From the NCBI RefSeq assembly GCF_005862305.2, contig NZ_CP054023.1, positions 248,001 to 312,000 of the forward strand: DNA of 64,000 nt, written 5' to 3'. A program made the position numbers and the translations under genes. Positions 33,901-42,635 of the stretch are shown piece by piece. Each line of letters begins with the position of its first letter. The first letter of the stretch is position 1. This DNA is from Rhizobium indicum. Lineage in GTDB: Bacteria > Pseudomonadota > Alphaproteobacteria > Rhizobiales > Rhizobiaceae. Under the pieces are notes generated by a model, which was not told the origin of the DNA, did no database searches, and saw nothing but the letters and a program-made list of their open reading frames with translations.

Positions 33901-36900
33901 TGTTGTGCCGTCACGACCTCCATCTTGCCTGTTGCCGTGCGGGCCGAAAGCTCCGGCCGGTACATATCCTCGACGTTTGCGGCCGGATGGTCGTAGGTGC
34001 CGGGGGTGACGGCGCGCACGACATAGGCGACGTTGAATTCGCGGTTGTCGCCTGCCGCGCGGTTGAAGGCGGCGACGAAGCGGTCGTAGCGGAATTCGGT
34101 ATGGGCAGCGGAGATCTCGCCGATCCAGTCGAAATTCGTCATCTGGGCGCTGTCGACGAGATTTGGATTGTCGATCTCGAAGCCGGCGGGCAGAAGGTCG
34201 GTGATGACGATGCGCGACGGCCAGTCATTGGTTTCGCGCACATGGATGACGACGACGTAGCGTTCGTTCTGCTTCGCCTCGCTGACATTCGCCTGCTCGC
34301 CGTCGAGCGTGTAATAGGTCCGCTCGATGATGAAGCCGTCGCCGCCGGCCGGGAGCGGCACTGTCGGGGCGGCAACGGTGGTGACCACGGCCGAAACCGT
34401 GTCGTTTGTCTGGTTGGTCAGTGTCAGCGGATGATCGGCGAGCGCATCGCCGGTCATGTGTGCCATGTAGGCACCAGTGTGTGCGGCGCCATTGACATCG
34501 ACCTTCAGGCCATCGTCACCGCCCTGGATGGCGCGCGCGGCAAGCAGCATCCAGGTTTCTTCCTGCGTGCTCTTGTATTTGCTGCGCTCCCATTCCTTGC
34601 CGACCGCCTTTGCGAGTTCCGGGATGACGGGCGGCACCGGCCGGCTTTCGGCAGCGAGCGCTAGGATCGCCGCGCCGTCGCGCAGGATCGTGCCGTAATC
34701 GGTGCGCGACAGGTTCACGCGTGACACCATCGACTGCTCCGACATTTGCAGCGCGTCGAGGAAAATGGTCTTCGAACGCTGCGCATCGCCGTAGAGCGCC
34801 AGCGCGGCGGCGATATGCGCCTTGGCGAGCGGCGTCGGGAAGTCGTTGATCATCGTATCGGCATAGTAGCGCAGATCGCTGATCGCAGCCTTCTTGTTGC
34901 GGGCAAGGACGTAGATGGCATAGGCGATCTGGTCGCCCTGGCCCTTGATGTCGGTGGTGTAGGACAGGGTGTTCTGCAGGTTTTCGAGCGCCTGCACGAA
35001 AGCCCTTTCCGGTACGTCATATTTCATTTCGCGGGCCCGCGTCAGGAAATCGGTGACGTAGGAATCGAGCCAGACATCGCCCGAATCCGGTCCCCAGAGG
35101 CCGAAGCTGCCGGCCGAGGCCTGATAGGAAAGCACGCGGTAGATCGCATCCTGCACGCGCTTCTGCACGTCCTCGTCGTTTTCCATGCCCGCCTGCTTCG
35201 CCACTTCGGCGAGATAGAGCAGCGGCAGCGCCCGGCTGGTGGTCTGCTCGGCGCATCCCAAGGGATAGCGGTCGAGCGTCATCAGCAGGGCTGGGATATC
35301 GAAGGCGGCCGAACGGGTGACGTTGACGCTGATCGAGGCGCCGGGCAGCACGCTGTCGGCAAGCAAGTTCTTGTCGACGGTGAGTTTTGCCCCCGGCTTC
35401 AGCGCCAGCACCCTGCGTTCGGTGATCGGCAAGGAGGCCGGGCGCACCGGCACGTCGACCGTCTGGTCGAGCGAAAGGCCGGAGGCGTCGGAGAGGTTGA
35501 TCGAGACGCTGCCGGCGCCCGGCTGTTTGCCGATGAGCGAAAGCGTCAGCTCGGATTTCGCTCCGGCCTCGAGGCGGATTGTCTGCGAGGCGGACGCTTC
35601 TTCGATGCCGACCGCGTCATTGCCGGTCAGCTGCAGCTTGTAGTCGCCGGCCGGCGCATCGGTATTGGCGATGTCGAGGCGCAGATTGGCCTGGTCGCCG
35701 GGGGAGAGGAACTTCGGCAGGCTCGCGGTTACCACAACAGGATCGCGGATGATGACGTCCTTGACGCCGTGGCCGACGCCTGATTTCGACCAGGCGACCG
35801 CCATGACGCGCGCCGTGCCGTTGAACTGCGGAATGTCGAAGGAGACATTGGCCTTGCCTTCGGCGTCGAGCTTCACGGGCCCGGAGAAGAAGGCGACGAG
35901 CTTCTGCGTCGGCGGGCTTGCCTGCAGCGCGATGGCGCCGCCATCGCCGCCGGTCCGGAGCTTGCCGGTCGCACCCAGCGAGCCGTCGATCAGGCGGCCA
36001 TAGAGGTCGCGGATTTCGAGGCCGAGCTGGCGCTGGCCGAAATACCAGTCCTCCGGGTTCGGCGGTTCGTAGCGCGTCAGGTTGAGAATGCCGACATCGA
36101 CGGCAGCAACCGTCACATAGGCATCCTCGTTGGCGCCGGCGCCCGCCACCTGCAGGCCAATGTTCAGTGGTCCGCGCGGCAGCATCTTTTCGGGCGTGTC
36201 GAGCGTCACGTGCAGCGCGCGCTGTTCGGGATCGACTTTCAGCCATTTGATGCCGATCGAGCGCATCGGCATGTGGCTGTCCTGGGCGTCGCCAGGGCGG
36301 AAGAGCGTGGCGGTCACATAAGCACCGGCACCCCAGTCCGATGTAACGGGGATGTCGACCTCACCGCCGGTCTCGCCGATCGTGGCGTTCTGTACGGCAA
36401 CCAGCTTTTCGGTTCCTGATGTCACCATCAGCTCGCCGCCGTAGCGCGAGGTGACTTTCAGCTTGGCCGTTTCGCCGATCTTGTAGCTGTCCTTGTCGAG
36501 GGCGATTTCCAGCCCGTCGGGCGTTTCGGTCGAGGTCGAACTCACGAACCAGCCGGCGTCGAATTCGACGCTGGAGGTCGGGCCGTCGGCATCGGGGCTT
36601 TCCACTTCGAGGCGATAGCGGCCCCAGGTCACCGGCACGGAGATCTTGCCGCCGTCCATCGTCGCGTCGACGCTGCCGTTGGAGACCTGCTCGGCAGTGT
36701 AGACCGGCTCGTATTTCCAGGCCGTTCCTTCGCGATACCATTGGTATTGCCGGTTGAGGCTATAGAATTTCCAGCGCAGGCCCTTCGCCTCCTGCTTCTG
36801 TCCATCGGCCTTGACGCCGATCACCGTGAAGTTGGCGATCGAGTTCTCCGGCAACTCGTCGGAAAATTCCGGCTTGATGCCGATCGATGCGCCCTGATTT

Positions 36901-39365
36901 TTCACCGGAATGGTCAAAGTGCGCTCGATGGCCCGGCCGCCCGCCTCCTGCATGCGCATATAGACGGTGGCGTTCAGCAGTTGCGTCGTTGCCGGCAGTT
37001 CGCTGATGGTGAGATCCGTCGAGGCTTCGCCGTTCTCGTCGAGTTCCGGCAGGCCGTCGATCGGCTGGCGCGAATCCTCGCTCGCCTCTTCGTCGGCAAG
37101 CCCGAAGAAGAAGCCCTTATAGGCCGCACTCTCACGCGTCGGCTTGACGACGACGTCGCCTTCGAGCGTCAGGCCGGCGGCCGGGGCGCCGTAGAGATAT
37201 TTGCCCGAAACGGTAATCGTCGCCGGCGTGTCCGGACCGACTTCCTTGGCCTCGGTCTTGATCTCCATGTCGGTGCGATCGGGGACGAAATCGTCGACGA
37301 GGAAACTCTTGGTGGCGATCGCGCTGCCCTTGGGATCGGTATAGATGTTCATCGTCCAGGTGCCACGCATAGCGTTTTCCTGGGTCGGGAAATCGACGGT
37401 ATAGCCGCCGAGATTGCTGGTCTGGCTGACGATCCGCCGGTCCTCGACACCGTCAGGGCGGCTGAAGATGAAGGTGAGAGGCAGGTTCTCGATGGCGTTG
37501 CCATCGGTGTCGCGGGCGAGCGCCTGCGCATGCACCGTCTCGCCGGCGCGGTAGATGCCGCGTTCGGTAAACGTCAGCACGTCGATCGCGCCGGGTGCTG
37601 CGCGACCCGTCACGCCGCGGTCGGAAAGGTCGAAGCCGGCGCGCGTCATGTCGAGGAAGACGTAGTCCGAGGTGCCGTTCCTGGCGGCAATGACGGCGGG
37701 CGTCAGCGCCGCCGTGCCGCGGATCAGGCCGGCGGTGAATGTGGCGCGGCCGTCCGCGTCGGTCGTCGCGGTGCCGAGTACTTCGTTGTTCTTGGCGAGC
37801 AGCTGCAGCTCGACGCCTGCGATCGGCTTGGCCGAAGCGAGTGAGCGGGTAAAGACGTTGAGCCCGTCCGTGCCGGCATAGGTGGTGACGCCGATATCGG
37901 AGACCAGGAACCATTGCGTCGCCTGCGAATTCCACTCCTGCGCCGGGCCGTTTGCCGCCGTTGCGGTCATCACATAGATGCCGGGCTTGCGCTCGGGCAG
38001 CGCCTCGTCGACCGGGAAGCTGGTGACGATGTCCTTGTTGAGCTCGTTGGCGATGTCGATCGAGCCCTGCCAGACAAGTTCGCCGCTCTGATCCTGGATG
38101 TTCTGGGCGCTGTAGCCGTCGAGCTGGCTCAGGAACTGCGAATTGGTCAGCAGCGGTGCAATGGCGCGATCGCCGATGCGGTAGAGTTTGAGGTTGGCCG
38201 AGGTCATGTTGACCGAAACGATCGGGATGCCGCGGCGCGCCGTTGACGGCAGCACGAAGCTGTCGCCGGTGAAGCGCACCATCTGGCTGCGGTCCTTGAT
38301 ATAGACGTCGATGCTGACAGGTGCTTCGAGCACCTCATCGACTGATGACGGCAGGCCGGTGCGGAAGCCGATCTTATAGGTCTGGCCGTGCGTCAACCCT
38401 TCGACGCAGATCTGCTTGTTCTTGGTTTCGAGTGCCTTCGGCGCTTCGCCGTTCAGCGTCACGAAAGGTGTGTAGTCCGTGGTTTTGACCAGCGCCTCGG
38501 AGAAGGTGACGCAGGCGCGTGGCGTGGCGCTGTCGGCATCGACAGTATGTTCGGTGACGCGGAAGCCTTGCGTTGATTTCAGCTGCAGGTAGGCCGCCTG
38601 CACATCCTTGGCACCGACAAGCGCCAGGCTCGCCTTGTAGGCGTCGAGCGCCGGGCGGTAATTGGCGTTTCGTTCCAGTGCATTGGCGAGTATGGCGAGC
38701 GCATCGGCGCGCTTGGCGGTGGTGCGCGTCAGCTCGTAGCCGTTTAGCGCGTCGACTACCGCTTGTCCCGTCGTGCTGCTCTCGGCGCTGCCGAGCGACG
38801 CTGCGGCACGAGCGGTTTCGAGCCAGAGATCGGCGTCGTCAGGTGTGATCGACAACGCACCATGGAAGGACTTCAGCGCGTCAGCCAGGTTGTTGGCGGT
38901 GAGGTCGAGGCGGGCGTTGGCCGTCAGGCTGTCAACGCCTTGGCCCTGCTGGTCGTCGGCTAGGGTGAGATTGTCCTTGAAGTCGTGGGCCTGCTGGATG
39001 AGATCGTTGCTCAGGAAGGTCAGGCGCGGCGCGGCGCCGATGTCCCGTTCCTGCTGGCCGGCCGTTTCGACGATCTTGCCGGCGATGGCGCCGGGGAAAG
39101 CGTTCATCGTCTTGAAATCGGATTTGAGGAAGCACCATTTCACCTTGGGATTGTAGGTGAAGGCCTTGCAGCTCTTGTCGCCGATGCAGGAGGTCTTGCA
39201 CTGATCGAGCGAAACATTCTGTTCCGTGCGAAGATCGAAGCCGAAGAAATCGGCGTCCTTGATCGTCTGGATGTCGCGCTTGTTATCCGCAGCGGCTGCG
39301 GGAAAACTGACGGCGATCATGGAAAATGCGATTGTCGCGAATGCAAAGAACGAGCGCACGGACAT
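33897..39365 (-). CDS. Bacterial alpha-2-macroglobulin with PAN/apple-like N terminus
   Basis: A very large periplasmic protease-trap protein of 1822 residues. The signal peptide (FFAFATIAFSMIAVSFPAAA) is followed by a cysteine-bearing PAN/apple-like segment (FDLRTEQNVSLDQCKTSC, DKSCKAFTYNP). The repeated beta-sandwich MG domains, the thioester motif GCAEQTT near residue 1360, and a long helical complement-like domain complete the family layout. There is no lipobox, so it appears soluble or anchored by other means. Partnering with PBP1C suggests defence of the cell wall and periplasm. It is the first gene of the pair, overlapping pbpC by four bases. Confidence 0.92.
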   Translation of the reverse strand: MSVRSFFAFATIAFSMIAVSFPAAAADNKRDIQTIKDADFFGFDLRTEQNVSLDQCKTSCIGDKSCKAFTYNPKVKWCFLKSDFKTMNAFPGAIAGKIVETAGQQERDIGAAPRLTFLSNDLIQQAHDFKDNLTLADDQQGQGVDSLTANARLDLTANNLADALKSFHGALSITPDDADLWLETARAAASLGSAESSTTGQAVVDALNGYELTRTTAKRADALAILANALERNANYRPALDAYKASLALVGAKDVQAAYLQLKSTQGFRVTEHTVDADSATPRACVTFSEALVKTTDYTPFVTLNGEAPKALETKNKQICVEGLTHGQTYKIGFRTGLPSSVDEVLEAPVSIDVYIKDRSQMVRFTGDSFVLPSTARRGIPIVSVNMTSANLKLYRIGDRAIAPLLTNSQFLSQLDGYSAQNIQDQSGELVWQGSIDIANELNKDIVTSFPVDEALPERKPGIYVMTATAANGPAQEWNSQATQWFLVSDIGVTTYAGTDGLNVFTRSLASAKPIAGVELQLLAKNNEVLGTATTDADGRATFTAGLIRGTAALTPAVIAARNGTSDYVFLDMTRAGFDLSDRGVTGRAAPGAIDVLTFTERGIYRAGETVHAQALARDTDGNAIENLPLTFIFSRPDGVEDRRIVSQTSNLGGYTVDFPTQENAMRGTWTMNIYTDPKGSAIATKSFLVDDFVPDRTDMEIKTEAKEVGPDTPATITVSGKYLYGAPAAGLTLEGDVVVKPTRESAAYKGFFFGLADEEASEDSRQPIDGLPELDENGEASTDLTISELPATTQLLNATVYMRMQEAGGRAIERTLTIPVKNQGASIGIKPEFSDELPENSIANFTVIGVKADGQKQEAKGLRWKFYSLNRQYQWYREGTAWKYEPVYTAEQVSNGSVDATMDGGKISVPVTWGRYRLEVESPDADGPTSSVEFDAGWFVSSTSTETPDGLEIALDKDSYKIGETAKLKVTSRYGGELMVTSGTEKLVAVQNATIGETGGEVDIPVTSDWGAGAYVTATLFRPGDAQDSHMPMRSIGIKWLKVDPEQRALHVTLDTPEKMLPRGPLNIGLQVAGAGANEDAYVTVAAVDVGILNLTRYEPPNPEDWYFGQRQLGLEIRDLYGRLIDGSLGATGKLRTGGDGGAIALQASPPTQKLVAFFSGPVKLDAEGKANVSFDIPQFNGTARVMAVAWSKSGVGHGVKDVIIRDPVVVTASLPKFLSPGDQANLRLDIANTDAPAGDYKLQLTGNDAVGIEEASASQTIRLEAGAKSELTLSLIGKQPGAGSVSINLSDASGLSLDQTVDVPVRPASLPITERRVLALKPGAKLTVDKNLLADSVLPGASISVNVTRSAAFDIPALLMTLDRYPLGCAEQTTSRALPLLYLAEVAKQAGMENDEDVQKRVQDAIYRVLSYQASAGSFGLWGPDSGDVWLDSYVTDFLTRAREMKYDVPERAFVQALENLQNTLSYTTDIKGQGDQIAYAIYVLARNKKAAISDLRYYADTMINDFPTPLAKAHIAAALALYGDAQRSKTIFLDALQMSEQSMVSRVNLSRTDYGTILRDGAAILALAAESRPVPPVIPELAKAVGKEWERSKYKSTQEETWMLLAARAIQGGDDGLKVDVNGAAHTGAYMAHMTGDALADHPLTLTNQTNDTVSAVVTTVAAPTVPLPAGGDGFIIERTYYTLDGEQANVSEAKQNERYVVVIHVRETNDWPSRIVITDLLPAGFEIDNPNLVDSAQMTNFDWIGEISAAHTEFRYDRFVAAFNRAAGDNREFNVAYVVRAVTPGTYDHPAANVEDMYRPELSARTATGKMEVVTAQQ

Positions 39366-39426
39366 AGGTTCCCCCCGGAATGCTGGCTCTGACCGGCCGG
39401 CACTGTCCTCACTCCTCGCGAGATTG

Positions 39427-39440
39427 TCAACTCAAGTTGA
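39427..39440. promoter_or_regulatory. Small palindrome in the A2M/msrA gap
   Basis: TCAACT-CA-AGTTGA is a perfect inverted repeat in the 198-bp divergent gap between the alpha-2-macroglobulin gene and msrA. It is in a position to control either gene. There is no match to a family I know. Confidence 0.3.
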
Positions 39441-39563
39441 GCGCTGTTTCATCTTCGCACAGCCGCTTTCGTCTGGCTGTCACATCGGCGTGAGTGACCG
39501 CCTTGTGATTTGCGGCTTTTGCAAGGATGAGCAAGGATTTGGGCGATCGCAGGAGGTAGCGCA

Positions 39564-40268
39564 ATGTCCCCGTCTTCCCACCGCAGGAGCCTTGCCGCGC
39601 TCCTTGCCGCCACTCTTCTCTCGCTCGGTACGGGTGCCGCAGGCGCGGCCGAAGATGCCGTCGTCATCCCGCCGCCAGCCGTCGACGAGGCGGCTGGCTC
39701 AGGCACCGAGACTGCCATTTTCGCCGGCGGCTGTTTCTGGGGTGTCCAGGGCGTCTTCCAGCACGTGAAGGGTGTCGAGAGCGCCGTCTCCGGTTATGCA
39801 GGCGGCGACGCCAAAACGGCGCAGTACGAGACCGTCAGCACCGGCTCGACAGGCCATGCCGAAGCCGTCCAGGTGAAGTTCGATCCGAAACAGGTGACCT
39901 ACGGCAAGTTGCTGCAGATCTTCTTCTCTGTGGCGCACAACCCGACGCAGCTGAATTTTCAGGGGCCGGACCGGGGAACGCAGTACCGTTCGGCGCTGTT
40001 CGTTGCCGATCCGGAGCAGCGCAAGGTCGCCGAGAGTTATATCAGCCAGCTCGACAAGGCGCATGTCTTCCCGCAGTCGATCGTCACCAAGGTGTCTGAA
40101 GGCACAGGCTTCTATCCCGCTGAAGCCTATCATCAGGATTTCCTGACGCTCAATCCGACCTATCCCTATATCGTCTACAACGACCTGCCGAAAATCGAGA
40201 ACCTGAAGTCGCTGTTTCCCGCCGACTACCGCGGCAAGCCGGTCCTCGTGATGAAGGTCAAGGGCTGA
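39564..40268 (+). CDS. msrA: Exported peptide methionine sulfoxide reductase A
   Basis: MsrA reduces methionine-S-sulfoxide in proteins. The 234-residue product has an N-terminal signal peptide (SLAALLAATLLSLGTGAAGAAE) and then the active-site motif GGCFWGVQGVF, SGYAGGDAK, QVKFDPKQVTYGKLL, and DRGTQYRSALF with YPAEAYHQDF. Only one cysteine is present, the catalytic one at GGCFWG; the usual C-terminal resolving cysteines are missing. It is therefore a one-cysteine MsrA and needs another thiol donor. GGAGGTAG precedes the ATG. Confidence 0.92.
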   Translation: MSPSSHRRSLAALLAATLLSLGTGAAGAAEDAVVIPPPAVDEAAGSGTETAIFAGGCFWGVQGVFQHVKGVESAVSGYAGGDAKTAQYETVSTGSTGHAEAVQVKFDPKQVTYGKLLQIFFSVAHNPTQLNFQGPDRGTQYRSALFVADPEQRKVAESYISQLDKAHVFPQSIVTKVSEGTGFYPAEAYHQDFLTLNPTYPYIVYNDLPKIENLKSLFPADYRGKPVLVMKVKG

Positions 40269-40334
40269 TCGATCCTGTCGGTCCTGGGATTGTCGGCTCC
40301 GAACACAGGGATGCAATGCGTTCGTCGCAACAGT

Positions 40335-40886
40335 TCAGGGCATGATGTCTATGGGCGTGTGGTTGGGGACGCGGGCCCAAATATCGCGCATCTCCGAGTT
40401 GGTGACCGCAATACACCCATCCGTCCAATCCCACAGTCGATGGGCGTTTGCGAATAGGCCCCAGCCATTGGGAAGCCCGTGGATCATGATATTGCCGCCG
40501 GAAGGAAAGCCACCGGCTTCAGCGTTGCGCCGATCATCAGGGCCTGGATATGAAATGTGCAGGCTCAGATGCGCCATGGACTTGGGATTTCGCCAGTCTA
40601 TTTCATAACGCCCTTCAGGTGTTTTCTCGTCACCTTCTCGTTGCTTGGGACCCTCATCGGCAGCCTGCCCAAGAGAAATCCGGTATGTTGAGATGGGGGT
40701 ATCCCCTTTGAGAAGGACCATCCGGCGTTCGGCTTTATGAACGCGAATGCTGTCAGCCTGTTGCTCCAACGGCGCATCTGGAGGTGGTGAGCCCGCGCCG
40801 ATCCTGGCCATCAATTTCGTGTAAGCGAACAAGCTGACGACCACGGCGGCTAAAATGACAAATTTGCTTCTCAACCTGATCCTCAT
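40335..40886 (-). CDS. L,D-transpeptidase (YkuD family)
   Basis: A 183-residue membrane-anchored peptidoglycan-modifying enzyme. An N-terminal hydrophobic helix (FVILAAVVVSLFAYTKL) is followed by a YkuD domain. Its active site reads MIHGLPNGWGLF and then TDGCIAVTNSEM, with the catalytic His and Cys. It makes 3-3 crosslinks or attaches proteins to the wall. I used ATG at 40886; GTG four codons upstream is also possible. It is convergent with msrA, with 66 bp between stops. Confidence 0.85.
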   Translation of the reverse strand: MRIRLRSKFVILAAVVVSLFAYTKLMARIGAGSPPPDAPLEQQADSIRVHKAERRMVLLKGDTPISTYRISLGQAADEGPKQREGDEKTPEGRYEIDWRNPKSMAHLSLHISYPGPDDRRNAEAGGFPSGGNIMIHGLPNGWGLFANAHRLWDWTDGCIAVTNSEMRDIWARVPNHTPIDIMP

Positions 40887-41053
40887 CTTCGAGCTCACAG
40901 AATGGCTAATACCGCCTTACCGCGTCCCCATCCAGAAGGCGCGCAGTTGAGACTGAGCACGATCGGGTGCCGCCTTTTTTCTTCATGTTCTCTATTTTTA
41001 AGAATTTGTCAACGTTAACAATATCTTAAATACAAGAAACGGCGTTCCACCGC

Positions 41054-41078
41054 GGAACATATCGTCGACTTGCCCGTT
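41054..41078 (+). promoter_or_regulatory. EcfG-type general stress promoter
   Basis: GGAAC (41054-41058), exactly 16 bases, then CGTT (41075-41078) match the GGAAC-N16-CGTT consensus of rhizobial EcfG sigma factors. It lies about 79 bp ahead of the response regulator ATG at 41157 on the same strand. Confidence 0.75.
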
Positions 41079-41156
41079 ACTGCCATGAGTTTCGCGTCGG
41101 ATAGACTGCCGGAGCGGATACCTCTTTCGAGTTATGCGTAACCAAGGGGACGTATC

Positions 41157-41597
41157 ATGGCCACCAATGTCGTGCGGCGCTGGCAACGAGATGATCTCAT
41201 GAAACAGAGAGTATTGATCGTCGAAGATGAATTCCTGATCGCCCTCGATCTTGAGGCGACGGTGGAAGGCATGGGGATGCAGGTTGCGGGCCTTGCGAAT
41301 GATCGCGAACAGGCGCTGCGGCTGGCGCCGCTTGCCGACATTGCTTTTGTCGATGTCAATCTCGCCGACGGCCCGACCGGGCCTGAGATCGGCCGGCGGC
41401 TGGCGCAGGAGCATGGCATTGCCGTCGTCTTCATGACCGGCAATCCCGAAGTGGTGGCTGACGGCGTCAAGGGCGCGGTCGGCGTGGTCCAGAAGCCGGT
41501 CATGCCTTCGGTTGTCGAACAGCTGGTGAAATACCTTGCCGCGCGCCGTGTCGGCATGTTTGCGGTCGTACCCTCACAAATGACGGTCTTTACCTGA
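41157..41597 (+). CDS. Single-domain response regulator
   Basis: A 146-residue CheY-like receiver with no output domain. The acidic pair and start strand read RVLIVEDEFLIALDL, the phosphoacceptor Asp lies in IAFVDVNLAD, VVFMTGN holds the Thr, and VGVVQKPV the Lys. The ATG at 41157 has AAGGGG ahead of it; ATG at 41199 is an internal alternative. A GGAAC-N16-CGTT promoter upstream suggests induction by the general stress response. The partner kinase is not encoded next to it. Confidence 0.88.
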   Translation: MATNVVRRWQRDDLMKQRVLIVEDEFLIALDLEATVEGMGMQVAGLANDREQALRLAPLADIAFVDVNLADGPTGPEIGRRLAQEHGIAVVFMTGNPEVVADGVKGAVGVVQKPVMPSVVEQLVKYLAARRVGMFAVVPSQMTVFT

Positions 41598-41626
41598 TCG
41601 GACGGGGCCCGATCGTAAGGGCCTGA

Positions 41627-42331
41627 TCAGCCGGATATGGCTGCGAGCTGCGGCGGATGGCCGGCCTTTTCCGCCTCCGGCCTGCCATAGGCCTTGAGAA
41701 AGGTATGGACGGCGTTACGCGCCGCGTTTTCCAGTTCTTCGTCGGTGGGCGTGCCGCCGAGCAGGATCATCATCTGCAGATCGGCATTGCCGAGCGCCAC
41801 GAACTGCCTCGCGGCGACGTCGAAATCATCGATGGCGAGCGCGCCCTTATGGGCAAGCCGCCCGAAAAGTGCGGACAGTGCGGTGGTCAGCTTGCCCGGC
41901 CCCTGCTGGCGCCAGCTTTCGAAGAGGTGCGGATATCGCTCGCCCTCGGTCTGCACCAGCTTGCGCAGGAATTTTCCATCGTGGTTGCAGATGCAGTTCT
42001 TGTTGAGGCGCACGGCGAAGGCCGTCAGATCGTCTTCCAGATTGTCGGCACGATCCGGGAAGGTCGACAGCACGGAGAAGAGCATGGCGTTGGCGCGGTT
42101 CATGACGTCTTCGACGACGGCGACGAACAGCGTTTCCTTCTCGCGATAGTGATTGTAGATCGTCTGGCGCGAGACACCGGCAACGGCGGCGATCTCGTCG
42201 ATGCTGGCGCCGGCAAAACCCTGGCGGCAGAATACGTCTGCCGCGGCATCGAGGATCGACATGCGCTTGGCGCATTGTCCGCGCTGCGTATGCCCCGTCA
42301 TCCGGACTGCCGGTGTCATGCGATCTTTCAT
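41627..42331 (-). CDS. TetR-family repressor
   Basis: A 234-residue TetR-type regulator. The helix-turn-helix is ILDAAADVFCRQGFAGASIDEIAAVAGVSRQTIYNHYREKETLF, followed by a ligand-binding domain. It is divergent from the Bcr-type efflux gene, so it likely represses that gene and itself. I start at ATG 42331; upstream codons in the frame fall in operator DNA. A TTAGAC/GTCTAA operator and an AAGACGTCTT palindrome lie just upstream. Confidence 0.88.
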   Translation of the reverse strand: MKDRMTPAVRMTGHTQRGQCAKRMSILDAAADVFCRQGFAGASIDEIAAVAGVSRQTIYNHYREKETLFVAVVEDVMNRANAMLFSVLSTFPDRADNLEDDLTAFAVRLNKNCICNHDGKFLRKLVQTEGERYPHLFESWRQQGPGKLTTALSALFGRLAHKGALAIDDFDVAARQFVALGNADLQMMILLGGTPTDEELENAARNAVHTFLKAYGRPEAEKAGHPPQLAAISG

Positions 42332-42343
42332 GAGAGTGAAGAT

Positions 42344-42377
42344 AAGACGTCTTGACGTTTTAGACAATGGCGTCTAA
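42344..42377. promoter_or_regulatory. TetR operator candidate
   Basis: AAGACGTCTT (42344-42353) is a perfect palindrome, and TTAGAC-AATGGC-GTCTAA (42360-42377) is a perfect 6-6-6 inverted repeat. Both carry the AGAC half and lie 13 bp before the TetR start. Together they look like two binding sites for the divergent regulator. Confidence 0.65.
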
Positions 42378-42476
42378 TTTTACATACGTGTCCAAATTTG
42401 TTGACACTCCTGGTTCCGCCGCTGAGATATGAGCTCCCAACTTCGTCTTTGCGCGAACGATCATCATTGAGCCCGC

Positions 42477-42592
42477 GCATCGCCGAAAATCGGAACCGAT
42501 TTTCGGAAAGCACGTGCGTAGATTTAAAGTGTTGGAGCGTCCTTGTGCGTCCGAGAGGACGCACGGCGCTCTCAGAGCAATGTCGCGGAGCG
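42477..42592. repeat. RIME-like repeat C
   Basis: Contains CCGAAAATCGG/CCGATTTTCGG, AAAGCACGTGCG, AGATTTAAAGTGTTG, GAGCGTCCTTGTGCGTCC and GGACGCACGGCGCTC in plus orientation. It lies between the TetR operator and the Bcr-type gene. It shares modules with repeats A, B and E. Confidence 0.75.
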
Positions 42593-42635
42593 ACGATCCG
42601 GTATTTCCGCTGCGCTTTTATGAAAGATCACCATT

